NCBI RefSeq assembly: GCF_006459125.1
Contig: NZ_CP041070.1
Coordinates: forward strand, 1,860,001 to 1,924,000
Origin: Halarcobacter anaerophilus
Lineage (GTDB): Bacteria; Campylobacterota; Campylobacteria; Campylobacterales; Arcobacteraceae
DNA length: 64,000 nt
Reading direction: 5' to 3'
Below the pieces are notes generated by a model. It made no database searches, was not told the origin of the DNA, and saw only the letters and a list, made by a program, of their open reading frames with translations. Shown here piece after piece: positions 1-9,072 of the stretch. The position numbers and the translations under genes were made by a program. How positions within the stretch are numbered: the stretch's first letter is position 1; each line of letters begins with the position of its first letter.

Positions 1-30
1 ATCTGCTGTTCGCATTGTTTTTGTTTTCAT
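1..30 (-). CDS. 5' end of an unidentified gene cut by the window edge
   Basis: Reading leftward, an ATG at 28-30 follows an AAAAGGA ribosome binding site by six bases and opens a frame starting MKTKTMRTAD, which runs off the window. A TATAAT -10 box on the minus strand at 61-66 would give a leader of about 25 bases. Ten residues are too few to name the product. Confidence 0.5.
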   Translation of the reverse strand, partial: MKTKTMRTAD

Positions 31-107
31 TTCAAATCCTTTTAAATATCGTTATATATGATTATAACTAACTTGAAGATAATACAAAATAAATAAGTGT
101 TTTTTGC

Positions 108-968
108 TTACTTTTTAGTAACTAAGATACCGCCTATCACAATAAATACAATACCTATAAAAGTGTAAATATCAGGAAACAAATCCCCAAGCATAACACC
201 GAAACCTATGGCAAAAGGAATATTGGCATAACTTACTACTCCTATAATACTTGCTTTACTTATACTATAAGCTCTGGTAAGAAACCATTGTGACGTCGTT
301 GAGACAACAGCCATAAAGATAATAAGCAGCCATACAAAAAGATTTGTATGTATTTGAAAATGTACATAAGGAGTAAATAAAAACAAACAAAAAGGTATAA
401 GCACCCCTGCACCCATAAAAGAGAGCATAATAACTCTAGCATCGTAAATATCTTTTATCTTTTTTATCGTTGCATATGCCGCTGCTGCAAAAAAACCGCC
501 CAATACTCCTAAAATATGTTCATGAGATATAACAAGTCCTAAAGGTTTCATTATAAATAGAACTCCTATAAAACCGATAATCAAAGCAAAAAACGTACGC
601 AAATTTATAGACTCTTTCATTAGATAATAAGCAAGTATAGTTACAAAAAAAGGTGAAGTTTTATTTAATACAACAGCTTCTCCAAGAGGAATAGTCGCAA
701 TTGTATAAAAAAACAGCACCATTGCCAAAGCACCGAAAAGTCCCCTTAAAATAAGCAAATGCAATTTTGAGGTATCAATAGAGACATGAAACTTTTTTAT
801 ACTAAATAGAATAATCAAAAAACCCAGTAAATTTCTATAAAATACTATTTCAAGTGGATCCATACTTTGAGATAAAAATTTTGCGAGAGCTCCGTTAAGT
901 GCTCCAAGTAAAGCACTAACAAGCATAAAAAGTACACCTTTATCCATTGATTTTAATTTTTCCGACAT
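108..968 (-). CDS. EamA/DMT-family drug/metabolite exporter
   Basis: Inner-membrane transporter of the drug/metabolite (EamA, RhaT-like) superfamily. The 286 residues form about ten hydrophobic helices in two homologous EamA halves, each of five helices. The family usually exports amino acids, metabolites or drugs; the substrate cannot be told from sequence. The start at 968 directly abuts the stop of hrpB upstream, so the two are probably co-transcribed. A short lysine pair ends the protein, as is common for cytoplasmic C-termini. Confidence 0.85.
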   Translation of the reverse strand: MSEKLKSMDKGVLFMLVSALLGALNGALAKFLSQSMDPLEIVFYRNLLGFLIILFSIKKFHVSIDTSKLHLLILRGLFGALAMVLFFYTIATIPLGEAVVLNKTSPFFVTILAYYLMKESINLRTFFALIIGFIGVLFIMKPLGLVISHEHILGVLGGFFAAAAYATIKKIKDIYDARVIMLSFMGAGVLIPFCLFLFTPYVHFQIHTNLFVWLLIIFMAVVSTTSQWFLTRAYSISKASIIGVVSYANIPFAIGFGVMLGDLFPDIYTFIGIVFIVIGGILVTKK

Positions 969-3500
969 TTACAACCTTTTATCTTTCATCATATTTTTTT
1001 TGGTTTTATTTGTTGCAACAGCTTCAAAAGGATTTTCCGGCCAATAATGCTTTTTGTATTTTGAAAACAGCTCTTTTCTAACTTCTTCATATGAATTTTC
1101 CCAAAAACTTTTTAAATCATATGTTATTTGTATGGGTCTTTGTGCAGGACTTAAAAGATGTATTTGCAGTGCAATTTTATTGTCCAATATTTTTGGAGTT
1201 TGTTTTAAACCGAAAATCTCTTGTATTTTTACCGCTAATATAGGCGTTTTACTGTTTGAGTAATCAATCTTTATATTTGAACCGCTTGGCACTTTTATAT
1301 AACTTGGGGCTAAAGTATCTATAAGCTGTTGATTTTCCCAAGAAAGTCTTCCTAATAAAATAGAATAGAGATCCAAAGCTTCGAGTTGTTTTATTGTTTT
1401 GATTTCATTTAAATAAGGAGTAAGCCACTCTTGCATGGTATCTAACAATGAAGTTGTTTCAAAACTAGGTAAAGCAATATCCATATTTTCATTTATAAAA
1501 TTAATTCTGTTTTTTAAATCATTTGCTTTTTTGCTCCAAGTTAAAAGTTCTAAGCCCTCTTTTTTAATCAAATCTAAAAGAAGCTTTGAAAAATCATATT
1601 CTGACTCCAAGGAGATAGGTTTGGAATATAGTTTTAGTTCGTAAAAATAGTACTCTTCTTTTGTATCAAACTTTTTATTCTCTTTGTTATAGATAATTGA
1701 TTTTTTTCTCTTTATATATGAAGCAAACTTTTCTTCTATAGTGTGCAAAGATATTTTAAGAGCAAGATTTATATATGAGTTTTTATTTTGTGCATTTAAA
1801 ACAGGTGCTATTAAAAACTCTTCGTTAAAAAGTGAATCTTCGGGATTTAAAATAGCACCTTTGCCGTTACTTAGTTTATATCTATTCTCATTTTTTTCTC
1901 TTTGATGTGCCAACCTGTCAGGATAGGCAAAAAGAAGCAAAACAGCTAAAGTTTCTTCATCTATTTTTGTTTTATTTACATTAACTGTTTGTATAGCTTT
2001 TAATTTGGAATAAAAAAACTGAGCTTGTTTTAAAATATTTTTTGCTAGATATGAGTTTATATAAGTATTATCAAACTCCTTTTCATACAAATGTATAAAT
2101 CTTAAATAAATATCACTGTCAGTATAAGTATTTTTAAAAATATCTTTTTCACTTAAAAGTGAAGATAAAAGAGAAGCTTCATAAGCAAAACCTAGATCAT
2201 TTGCTTTTAATATCATAAAAGCAAATCTAGGATGAACTCCCAAACTTAGAGCTTTTTTGCCTATTGATGTTATTTCATAATTTTCATCTAACATTTTAAG
2301 CTCTTGTAACATCTCTTTCGAACCGGCTTCCACCTCTTTTTGAGGATAGTCTAAAAAGTTCAACTCTTTTATATCTTTAGTACCCCAAAGAGCCAAATCA
2401 AGGAAAAATGAACTTAAATCACATCTTAATATTTCAGGTTTAGTTGCTTTTTGCAAAATCTTACTTTTGTGCCAAAGTCTATAACACTTTCCTTCACTTA
2501 ATCTTCCGGCTCTACCTGCTCTTTGAATTGCACTATCTTCTGATATAAAAGAGAGATTTAAATGATTCATTCCAGTAGAATAGTTATAAAGTGCCAACTT
2601 CTCTAAGCCTGTATCAATTACAACTTTTACACCCTCTATTGTCAATGAGGTTTGGGCTATATTTGTAGCTAATATTATTTTTCTTTTTTTTGATTTCCTT
2701 ATGGCTCTATCTTGCTCTATTTTACTAAGAGCAGAATATAAAGGAAAGACTTCTATCTCTTTTTCTTTTTTATTTTTTAATCTCTCTTCAAGCAAAGTCT
2801 TAAGTCTTCTAATCTCTTTTGAACCTGCTAAAAAGACTAAAATATCCCCATCATCGCCTTCCAAGGCTTTAAATATAGTATTTAAAATAGTTGTATTTAT
2901 ACTTTTTATATCAGGTTGTTTTATATTTGCTTCAAGATAAATATTTTCTACACTATAGGCTTTGCCTTTTGAAGTTATAACGGGAACTTTTCCTAAAAGA
3001 TTTTGTAGCTCAGATGAATCAAGAGTTGCAGACATAATAAGCAGTTTTAAATCATCTCTTAAAAGCTCTTGAACTTGTAAAGATAAGGCTAAAGAGAGAT
3101 CAGTATGTATACTTCTTTCATGAAATTCATCAAAAATAACCATAGCAACATCTTCCAAAGCCTGGTCATTTTGAAGTTTTCTCACTAAAATAGCCTCTGT
3201 TACCACAAGTAGTTTTGTACTCTTAGAGAAGCAACTATCCATTTTAACTTGATAACCGACGCTTTGCCCTACTTTTTCATTTAAAAGTCTAGCCATTTGC
3301 TCTGCAACCATACGGGCAGCAACCCTGCGAGGTTCAAGCATAATAATCATTTTTCCCTCAAGCCAAGACTCATTTAATAAAGAGATAGGAACAACCGTAC
3401 TTTTCCCTGCTCCTGGAGGTGCTTGAAGTATCAAAGTCGAGTTGTGATTTAATCTGCTTTTTATATCATCTAAAACATCATGGATAGGTAAATTTTTCAT
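969..3500 (-). CDS. hrpB: ATP-dependent helicase HrpB
   Basis: DEAH-box helicase of the HrpB family, of uncertain RNA substrate. Motifs appear in order: Walker A APPGAGKST, the Walker B/DEAH variant DEFHERS, SATLDS (motif III) and QRAGRAGR (motif VI), followed by the long HrpB-specific C-terminal region, in total about 843 residues, the usual size. The frame can be opened from a TTG at 3536, but the ATG at 3500 (MKNLPIHDVL) aligns better with the usual HrpB N-terminus; neither has a good Shine-Dalgarno. A TACAAT sequence lies just before this ATG. The stop abuts the start of the downstream exporter gene. Confidence 0.9.
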   Translation of the reverse strand: MKNLPIHDVLDDIKSRLNHNSTLILQAPPGAGKSTVVPISLLNESWLEGKMIIMLEPRRVAARMVAEQMARLLNEKVGQSVGYQVKMDSCFSKSTKLLVVTEAILVRKLQNDQALEDVAMVIFDEFHERSIHTDLSLALSLQVQELLRDDLKLLIMSATLDSSELQNLLGKVPVITSKGKAYSVENIYLEANIKQPDIKSINTTILNTIFKALEGDDGDILVFLAGSKEIRRLKTLLEERLKNKKEKEIEVFPLYSALSKIEQDRAIRKSKKRKIILATNIAQTSLTIEGVKVVIDTGLEKLALYNYSTGMNHLNLSFISEDSAIQRAGRAGRLSEGKCYRLWHKSKILQKATKPEILRCDLSSFFLDLALWGTKDIKELNFLDYPQKEVEAGSKEMLQELKMLDENYEITSIGKKALSLGVHPRFAFMILKANDLGFAYEASLLSSLLSEKDIFKNTYTDSDIYLRFIHLYEKEFDNTYINSYLAKNILKQAQFFYSKLKAIQTVNVNKTKIDEETLAVLLLFAYPDRLAHQREKNENRYKLSNGKGAILNPEDSLFNEEFLIAPVLNAQNKNSYINLALKISLHTIEEKFASYIKRKKSIIYNKENKKFDTKEEYYFYELKLYSKPISLESEYDFSKLLLDLIKKEGLELLTWSKKANDLKNRINFINENMDIALPSFETTSLLDTMQEWLTPYLNEIKTIKQLEALDLYSILLGRLSWENQQLIDTLAPSYIKVPSGSNIKIDYSNSKTPILAVKIQEIFGLKQTPKILDNKIALQIHLLSPAQRPIQITYDLKSFWENSYEEVRKELFSKYKKHYWPENPFEAVATNKTKKNMMKDKRL

Positions 3501-3564
3501 CTGGCGTATTGTACATGAAAAAGGAGAGTTTTTCAATACAGGAACTTCAAAGGTTAAAAGCTTT

Positions 3565-3602
3565 ATGCAGCTTGTGTAACATTAAACATACACAAGCTGC
3601 AT
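3565..3602. terminator. perfect 13-bp inverted repeat after the flavocytochrome gene
   Basis: Arms ATGCAGCTTGTGT (3565-3577) and ACACAAGCTGCAT (3590-3602) are perfectly complementary around a 12-base loop. It lies just past the stop of the leftward gene 3614-4948. There is no clean T-run on either side, so it may stabilise a 3' end rather than act as a strong intrinsic terminator. Confidence 0.6.
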
Positions 3603-3613
3603 TTAAACTACAA

Positions 3614-4948
3614 TTAACGCATTTGAAAGATTTCTTGGTGGAAACGTTCAGACGGCAAGTCATGAGAGATAAAATCTTCACGTAAAGCCTGACCAAATCC
3701 TTGTGGTCCACAGAACCAAATACTTGATGATTCCCACTTTGGAACTGTAGTACGAATACGTTCTGCATTTAATCTTCCGTCTTTACTGCTTACTAAAAGA
3801 TGAAGATTAACACCTGCTGCTTTTGCATCGGAAGTAAGTTGCTCAAGCGCAGACTCATCAAAATCTGAAGTTGTATGGAAAAGGTCAATGATCTTATCAT
3901 CCGAAACTTTTGCTCGTTGTTTAAGCTTGGCAATAAAAGGTGTGATACCGATACCTGCGCCTACCCAAATTTGACGAGGCTGCTCATCTTTAAAATCAAA
4001 ACAGCCGTAAGGACCTTCAACGGTTACAGACATACCTTTTTTTAGTTTATCTTTTAACCTGCTTGTATGATCGCCAAGTGCTTTAGTTATAAAAACAAGT
4101 TCACGATTTTCACTACTCCATGCAGAGGCAATAGTATAAGGATGAGCTCCCTCTTTTTTATCTGTTGTAACAAAAGCAAATTGCCCTGCTGTATGACCTT
4201 TCCAAGCTTTATCCATAACAATAGTTGTTTCCAAAACTCTTAACGCAGGATAAAATTTCAGTTGAGAAATAGTTCCTTCCAACTTGCGATTAATTCCAAT
4301 ACGACCTGTTAAAGTCAATATTGCAGCCACAGTTCCTCCAAGTAGTAAAAGTGCCATAAGCCAGCCTACAGGTTGAGACCAATACTCTATTTTCATAAGG
4401 ATTACTGAGTGATAAACAAAAGCAAGGTATGCAAGGGCAATCAATTTATGAGTTTTAACAAACCAATGATAAGGAAAATACTTAACTAATGCAAGAACAA
4501 CAAGTATAAGTGCAGCGTAAAATGCCCACTCTCCCACACTTTCTGCAAAACCTTTTTGGGCATGAAACCAGTTTTCAACAGCACTTAAAGTCTTTCCGTC
4601 TCCTCCTTTTCGAACTGGCTTTTCTAACCAGCCCCAGCCTACCATCCATTTTGTACCTTTGGCAAACCACCAGTGAGCTATTGCAAAAATAAATGCCGTA
4701 ATTCCCAGCCACTTGTGAAGACGATACATTTTGTCCATACCATCTAAGTATGGCTCAATAAATTTCGGTCTTAAAGCTAATAACATAGCAACACTCATAA
4801 GACCTGTAGCTACTACTCCGCTATATTGAACAAATACCGAACGAAAGGAAAAATACGTAAACGGCTCAGGAATTAATGTATCAGCTGCTAACCATAAAAC
4901 TGTTAACAGAACTAACAGAGATAGAAATAAAATCTTGATATATTTCAT
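3614..4948 (-). CDS. ferric reductase-like transmembrane flavocytochrome
   Basis: Membrane oxidoreductase of the FRE/NOX type. Residues 1-210 hold about six helices with histidine pairs H78/H92 and H167/H180, spaced as in bis-haem ferric reductases. A FAD-binding barrel follows, with HPYTIAS at 269-275, then an NAD(P)-binding lobe with GAGIGITPF at 330-338 and a C-terminal FCGPQGFG. It would pass electrons from cytoplasmic NAD(P)H across the membrane to iron, copper or oxygen; the acceptor is unknown. It is a single gene with its own upstream space (4949-5057). An AT-rich stretch near 4980 vaguely resembles a Fur site, but not well enough to call. Confidence 0.85.
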   Translation of the reverse strand: MKYIKILFLSLLVLLTVLWLAADTLIPEPFTYFSFRSVFVQYSGVVATGLMSVAMLLALRPKFIEPYLDGMDKMYRLHKWLGITAFIFAIAHWWFAKGTKWMVGWGWLEKPVRKGGDGKTLSAVENWFHAQKGFAESVGEWAFYAALILVVLALVKYFPYHWFVKTHKLIALAYLAFVYHSVILMKIEYWSQPVGWLMALLLLGGTVAAILTLTGRIGINRKLEGTISQLKFYPALRVLETTIVMDKAWKGHTAGQFAFVTTDKKEGAHPYTIASAWSSENRELVFITKALGDHTSRLKDKLKKGMSVTVEGPYGCFDFKDEQPRQIWVGAGIGITPFIAKLKQRAKVSDDKIIDLFHTTSDFDESALEQLTSDAKAAGVNLHLLVSSKDGRLNAERIRTTVPKWESSSIWFCGPQGFGQALREDFISHDLPSERFHQEIFQMR

Positions 4949-5057
4949 TGATTACCTTTTTTAAATTTAGAGTATAAAATGATTATTTATTAGAATTATA
5001 TTTTATAGGAAATAGCCTTAAGCTTGATTAGAAGATAACACATATGAGACTTCAAAT

Positions 5058-5711
5058 CTAACGCTTAATAGCTTTAATTGCCTCATTAATAGGTTTATCA
5101 CCATCCACAAGCTCAAAAATCTCTTTTTTTATTGACGGTTCATTTATAAGTGCTGCTAATACACTTGCAACATTACCTCTAGCTACATTTCCATAAGAGA
5201 TTGCACGTTCTAAATTTACTAAGCCGCTTCCCTCTTCACTCACTAAAGTTCCCGGTCTTAAAATAACCCAATCAAGTTTTGAAGCAACTACAGCATTGTC
5301 AGCTTGTCGTTTCATTTTCATATAGTGTTCAAAGTTATCATTACGTGGTTTATCTCTAATTGAATCCATAAATGCAGAGATTAAATAAAATCTTGAAATA
5401 CCGTTTGCTTTTGCAGCTTTAAGAAGTTTTACAGGTGTTTCATAATCTATTGCAGTAGTTCTATCTAAACCGCTTCCAGCCGCACCCGCAGAAAAAACAA
5501 TAACATCATGATCTTTTGTTATTTCTATAAAATCATCCACAGACATATCCATCAAATCACCCAAAAAAGGTTTAATACCCAGCTCTTTTAAAGAGGATTC
5601 TTTCTTTTTATCTCGATAAAGTCCAGATACGCTATGACCTGATTTAAGAAGCTTTGGAGCTAATCTTGAACCTACACCGCCAGTTACGCCGACAATAAAA
5701 ACCTTGCTCAT
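5058..5711 (-). CDS. NAD(P)-binding SDR-type oxidoreductase (NAD(P)H-binding family)
   Basis: Atypical short-chain dehydrogenase of 217 residues in the NAD(P)H-binding (NmrA/YwnB-like) group. The N-terminal Rossmann motif GVTGGVGSR (about residues 8-16) and the later WVILRPGTLV segment are characteristic. These proteins act as small reductases or redox-sensing regulators, and no substrate is evident. It is the last gene before a short HTH gene on the same strand, 50 bases away, with which it may share a transcript. Confidence 0.8.
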   Translation of the reverse strand: MSKVFIVGVTGGVGSRLAPKLLKSGHSVSGLYRDKKKESSLKELGIKPFLGDLMDMSVDDFIEITKDHDVIVFSAGAAGSGLDRTTAIDYETPVKLLKAAKANGISRFYLISAFMDSIRDKPRNDNFEHYMKMKRQADNAVVASKLDWVILRPGTLVSEEGSGLVNLERAISYGNVARGNVASVLAALINEPSIKKEIFELVDGDKPINEAIKAIKR

Positions 5712-5761
5712 AATAATATCTCCCTTTTTTATTAATTTTATTATAATACAATAATAACTAT

Positions 5762-6109
5762 CTATTCACCATTTAATACAGACATAACCGTAGCTCTACT
5801 TGTTTTTAATTCTTTTGTAATCTTAAGTATATTTATATCACCATTTTTGCTGTAATACTCTTCATCATCTAACATTCTTAAGATTTCATCTTTTTTATCA
5901 AGTATCTCTTGCGAAGTTTCTCTTTTAGCAAAAGTAAAATCTTCTTCACTCATAGTTTTCATAGCTTCTAAATCTCTTTTGATAGTAGGAACAGTAACGT
6001 TAAGCTCTTTTGCTAACTCTTTTGGGTCATCAATACCATTTGAGATTAGTTCTCTTATAGCTATTCGTCTAGTTTTAATCTTTCGTCTGCGATGATATGA
6101 GATTTTCAA
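5762..6109 (-). CDS. small double helix-turn-helix DNA-binding protein
   Basis: A 115-residue protein with a basic N-terminus (HRRRKIKTRR) and two helix-turn-helix-like stretches: one around residues 25-50 (DDPKELAKELNVTVPTIKRD, DeoR/crp-like) and a second at the C-terminus (ILKITKELKTSRATVMSVL). I do not recognise a named family. It probably regulates locally, perhaps the downstream NAD(P)-binding gene on the same strand. Confidence 0.6.
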   Translation of the reverse strand: MKISYHRRRKIKTRRIAIRELISNGIDDPKELAKELNVTVPTIKRDLEAMKTMSEEDFTFAKRETSQEILDKKDEILRMLDDEEYYSKNGDINILKITKELKTSRATVMSVLNGE

Positions 6110-6202
6110 TTTTTCTCCATGTATTTATAATATATTGTATTAAAAAAGTAGTTAAGCTCTCTAAAATATTGCTTTTTATCAAACAAAAGTTAGTCGATTG
6201 AT

Positions 6203-7279
6203 TTATATATTCTCGGACTTTGGAATAAAATAAAGAACAGTTTCATATATACCCTCCATATAATGTCTCAAATAAAGTTTGTAGCCACTATGAAAGGAAA
6301 GAACCCTTTGAGGTATTTTATACCAATCTTGGGCTTTGTGATAAATACAAATTGCCAAAATAGGTTTATATCTTTTTATCGTCTGCTTTGCACCCTCTAT
6401 GGCATCTTGTTCTGCACCTTCAATATCCATTTTTATGAAATCTACTTTTTCTTTTATAATATTATCCAAGGTATCGGTATTTAGAGCATTATAATTATGG
6501 TCACAATTGTTTGATGAAATTTTATCGTCAACAATAACTTTTTGATTTGATAATCCACACTCTATAAACTCTATATTTTTTGTATCTGCAAATTTTCGTT
6601 TGGCAATATTGATATGCAGTTTATTCGGCTCTATTGAATATATTTTCTTATAATCAGGGAAATTGCTGATTATATTAGGGATTGTATCTCCCACATATCC
6701 ACCACCGTCCACAAAACTTATGTTTTTTATATTTGGAATAATCTCTTTATCGAAATATTGTTCTTTATGATTATTTGTAAAGCCTTTCATAAAATTATAA
6801 TCGCCGGTTATCTTAAAATTTAAAACCTTTTGAAAAACAGTTTTTGATTTTTCATCTTCCAGTAGATTAAAAATCTTTTCATATTGGTCTCTATTTTGCT
6901 TGAAGTCATCTTCAAAATCATCCATAAAAGGAGCAGAAGGAAGAGTAAATGAGCTATACTTATAAAAAGAGAGATAGCTTATATTTTCTATGCCCATAGA
7001 ATCAAGTTTTTCTTTAACTTCCAACGGACTTCCCCATGACACCCAAAGAACTATAGAGTTCTTATCTATCTCATTTATCTCTAATATCTCTTTCTTCCTA
7101 GATTTTTGAACCCTTGTAAAATCATCTATGACACCGTCAACAGAGATATGTTTTTGTATGGCTTTCGTATATTTGTTTATTCCAAGAATATATTTTTTTA
7201 TATCTTTTGACTCTATAAAAAGCTTTACAAGTTTTTTATCTCTTTCATTTATATAGTCAAAATCTTTTATATCTACCAT
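6203..7279 (-). CDS. FkbM-family methyltransferase
   Basis: The C-terminal half (about residues 185-340) is a class I SAM-dependent methyltransferase of the FkbM type, with the glycine motif FVDGGGYVGDTIP, the acidic loop SIEPN and the FkbM hallmark VDFIKMDIEGAEQDAI. The N-terminal 180 residues are a separate region of unknown function, often seen in surface-polysaccharide FkbM proteins. The likely role is O-methylation of a sugar or glycan, but no glycan genes lie nearby. It stands alone with about 80-90 bases of non-coding DNA on each side. Confidence 0.8.
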   Translation of the reverse strand: MVDIKDFDYINERDKKLVKLFIESKDIKKYILGINKYTKAIQKHISVDGVIDDFTRVQKSRKKEILEINEIDKNSIVLWVSWGSPLEVKEKLDSMGIENISYLSFYKYSSFTLPSAPFMDDFEDDFKQNRDQYEKIFNLLEDEKSKTVFQKVLNFKITGDYNFMKGFTNNHKEQYFDKEIIPNIKNISFVDGGGYVGDTIPNIISNFPDYKKIYSIEPNKLHINIAKRKFADTKNIEFIECGLSNQKVIVDDKISSNNCDHNYNALNTDTLDNIIKEKVDFIKMDIEGAEQDAIEGAKQTIKRYKPILAICIYHKAQDWYKIPQRVLSFHSGYKLYLRHYMEGIYETVLYFIPKSENI

Positions 7280-7356
7280 AAAATGTGTTTTGCCTTTATA
7301 TTATTGTTTGTTTGGCGATAGTATAGCATATTGTATAGGATTGCTTAATGGTGCAA

Positions 7357-7941
7357 TTAATTTATTGCATCATTAATACTAGGTATAGAAGCCACTTCTC
7401 CAGGTGTTAAACTATCTATATAAATATCACCTATTCTAACTCTTACAAGTCTTAATGTAGGAAAACCAACAGCAGCAGTCATCTTTCTTACCTGACGCTT
7501 TTTACCTTCACAAATGGTAATTGAAACCCAACTTGTAGGACCATGTCTTGGATGACGAATATTCTTTCCACGTGGTGGTAACTCTGGCTCTTCGTTAAAA
7601 GCAAAAGCTTTACAAGGAAGAGTTGCATACTTTTTCCCACTTACAGTAATCTCAACACCCTTTTGTAGTTGTGATATAGCTTCTTGAGTAATCACTCCAT
7701 CAACTTGCACATAGTACTCTTTTTCTATACTTTTATTTCTAACATTGTAACTTGTCATCCCATCAGTTGTAAGTAACAATAACCCTTCTGAATCATGGTC
7801 GAGCCTTCCAATAGCCATTGTATTTTCAGGAAAATCATAAAAATCACCTAATAAACTTTTATTCTTCATCTTTTCTTGTTTAAATTGACTTAAACAACCA
7901 TATGGTTTAAATATTTTAAAGTGTTGATAAGTATTTGGCAT
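7357..7941 (-). CDS. rluE: 23S rRNA pseudouridine synthase, RluE type
   Basis: RsuA/RluB/RluE/RluF-family pseudouridine synthase, 194 residues with no S4 domain, as in RluE. The catalytic motif GRLDHDSEGLLLLTTDG carries the conserved aspartate. The RluE-like segment PRHGPTSWVSITICEGKKRQVRKM follows. It would modify one uridine of 23S rRNA (position 2457 in E. coli numbering). It lies immediately left of the cassette array and an unusual non-coding stretch. Confidence 0.85.
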   Translation of the reverse strand: MPNTYQHFKIFKPYGCLSQFKQEKMKNKSLLGDFYDFPENTMAIGRLDHDSEGLLLLTTDGMTSYNVRNKSIEKEYYVQVDGVITQEAISQLQKGVEITVSGKKYATLPCKAFAFNEEPELPPRGKNIRHPRHGPTSWVSITICEGKKRQVRKMTAAVGFPTLRLVRVRIGDIYIDSLTPGEVASIPSINDAIN

Positions 7942-7963
7942 AAAACTTTTCCTTGAAATTATG

Positions 7964-8064
7964 TGGAATTGTAGCTTTTGTTTTATAAAGTAGAGATTTA
8001 ATATATTATAACAGTTGTTCTTATGGAATTGTAGCGACTTTTTTTATCTGCATAAGTAGAGATT
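7964..8064. repeat. two imperfect direct repeats upstream of rluE
   Basis: The words TGGAATTGTAGC (7964-7975 and again 60 bases on, 8024-8035) and AAGTAGAGATT (7988-7998 and 8054-8064) occur twice in the same order, with the spacer differing by six bases. This looks like a degraded tandem duplication of about 60 bases. There are only two units, so it is not a CRISPR array. Confidence 0.5.
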
Positions 8065-8134
8065 CAACTTCTGCTCAGTTGTCCGCTCGGATAGTATTTT
8101 TAAAGCTACATGAATGAAGTCTAACTTTTTCAGT

Positions 8135-8254
8135 CCTGTCATATAGCTGCTGTATCCCAGCGCTCTAACTTTTATATCGCTCCCATCAGGTTCGAAAAGT
8201 CAAGTATTTAACACACCCTGAAAAACCTTCTGTACTAGTAGGTCGCTGTCAAGG
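8135..8254 (+). other. possible degenerate 5S rRNA-like sequence
   Basis: The 3' part AGTAGGTCGCTGTCAAGG matches the usual 3' end of campylobacterotal 5S rRNA (AGTAGGTCGCTGCCAGG), and TCGAAAAGTCAAG resembles the loop around the conserved CGAAC...GAAGT...AAG. The distance from CCTGTC to the end is 120 bases, the size of 5S rRNA, and a T-run follows. However, the terminal helix does not pair well, so at best this is a relic. A bulged hairpin (AGCTGCTG/CCAGCGCT) lies in its 5' half. Confidence 0.15.
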
Positions 8255-8300
8255 TTTTTTGAATGTTCTACTACAATGTAGCATTTTATTTCCTTTTCTT

Positions 8301-8368
8301 CATAACGTTTGAAATGAGCCAATAAATTGCCCGCAGGGTAATTTATTGGCTCCACTGACTTGTTAGCC
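8301..8368 (-). repeat. attC site of cassette C
   Basis: On the minus strand it starts GGCTAACAAGTCAGTGGAGCC, has a long imperfect palindrome (AATAAATT.../AATTTATT around a GCGGG loop), and ends GGCTCATTTCAAACGTTATG. The core boxes and inner boxes are arranged as in classic 60-base elements. It begins directly at the TAA stop of the SH3-domain gene. Confidence 0.85.
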
Positions 8369-8980
8369 TTATTTAACTTTGATATTTTCTTTTGTCACCC
8401 ATCCAATTTTTCCTTTATCAGTACCAGCCAAAACTCTGATTTTATACCATGTCAAAGAGTCTATGGTTTGTTCTTCAAGTATATTGAGAGGTGTGCCAAT
8501 CATTAGCCTTGGAATATCTTGGTTTGATTTTGATAGTAGATTGAACAATTCTTGTTTATTTGGTTTATTAAATAATCTATTACCTAGACCATTGTCCTTA
8601 ATTACATATTGTGTTTGAGATGTTGATGTATAACTTTGAATTCGATGCCTTTCTTCAAGAAGAAGAAAAGCAATTTCTTTTTTACAAGTTCTTGAATCTT
8701 TCATTTGATCAGGTAGAGAATCGTATGGTAACCCCTGATATTCAGTATTGTTAAGAGTGTACATACCTTCAGCGTTAAATTTTACACCCAAAAGTTTTGA
8801 TAAGGGTTTTATATTACCTGCTATTTCTGCTTTTATCGTTGAACGATTAATAGAACCTGATAGACTTACTTCATCACATATTGATTTTGCAAAAGTAGAA
8901 ATATCATTTAGTGTTTCTGCATAACATGAAATAGTAAGTGCTATTACTAATGGAAATAAAACAATTTTTTTTGGAAACAT
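8369..8980 (-). CDS. cassette C: secreted SH3-domain protein
   Basis: A 203-residue protein with an N-terminal signal peptide (lysines, hydrophobic stretch, probably cleaved near SCYAE) and a C-terminal bacterial SH3-like domain around residues 155-203, including WYKIRV and GKIGWVTKENIK. The middle region is of unknown family. It is likely periplasmic and may bind peptidoglycan. It is the only gene of its cassette: AGGAG precedes the ATG by six bases, and the start lies about 30 bases from the recombination point. Function is unknown. Confidence 0.7.
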   Translation of the reverse strand: MFPKKIVLFPLVIALTISCYAETLNDISTFAKSICDEVSLSGSINRSTIKAEIAGNIKPLSKLLGVKFNAEGMYTLNNTEYQGLPYDSLPDQMKDSRTCKKEIAFLLLEERHRIQSYTSTSQTQYVIKDNGLGNRLFNKPNKQELFNLLSKSNQDIPRLMIGTPLNILEEQTIDSLTWYKIRVLAGTDKGKIGWVTKENIKVK

Positions 8981-9003
8981 TATTACTCCTATGTTTGTTG
9001 TGT

Positions 9004-9072
9004 GGCTAACGTTTGAGTTGAGAAATATTTGAGCCGCAAGGTCAAATATTTCTCTCCAATGTTTTGTTATAT
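9004..9072 (-). repeat. attC site of cassette B
   Basis: On the minus strand: core TATATAAC, then inner arm GGAGAGAAATATTTGACC, loop, complementary arm GCTCAAATATTTCTC, then AACTCAAACGTTAGCC. The stem GAGAAATATTTGA/TCAAATATTTCTC is 13 bp. The TAA stop of brnA sits inside the core box. Confidence 0.85.

Larger units (their letters stand above)
7942..8300. other. non-coding stretch between rluE and the cassette array
   Basis: No convincing gene is present. The stretch holds a pair of direct repeats (7964-8064) and a 120-base segment that looks remotely like 5S rRNA (8135-8254). On the minus strand, just inside the last attC core, there is AAAAGGAAATAAAATG opening only an 11-codon frame. It may be the remnant of a further cassette or the flanking chromosome. 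Confidence 0.5.

Noticed and set aside
7960-8064. Possible CRISPR-like repeat pair
   Set aside because: Only two imperfect units, unequal spacing and no cas genes.
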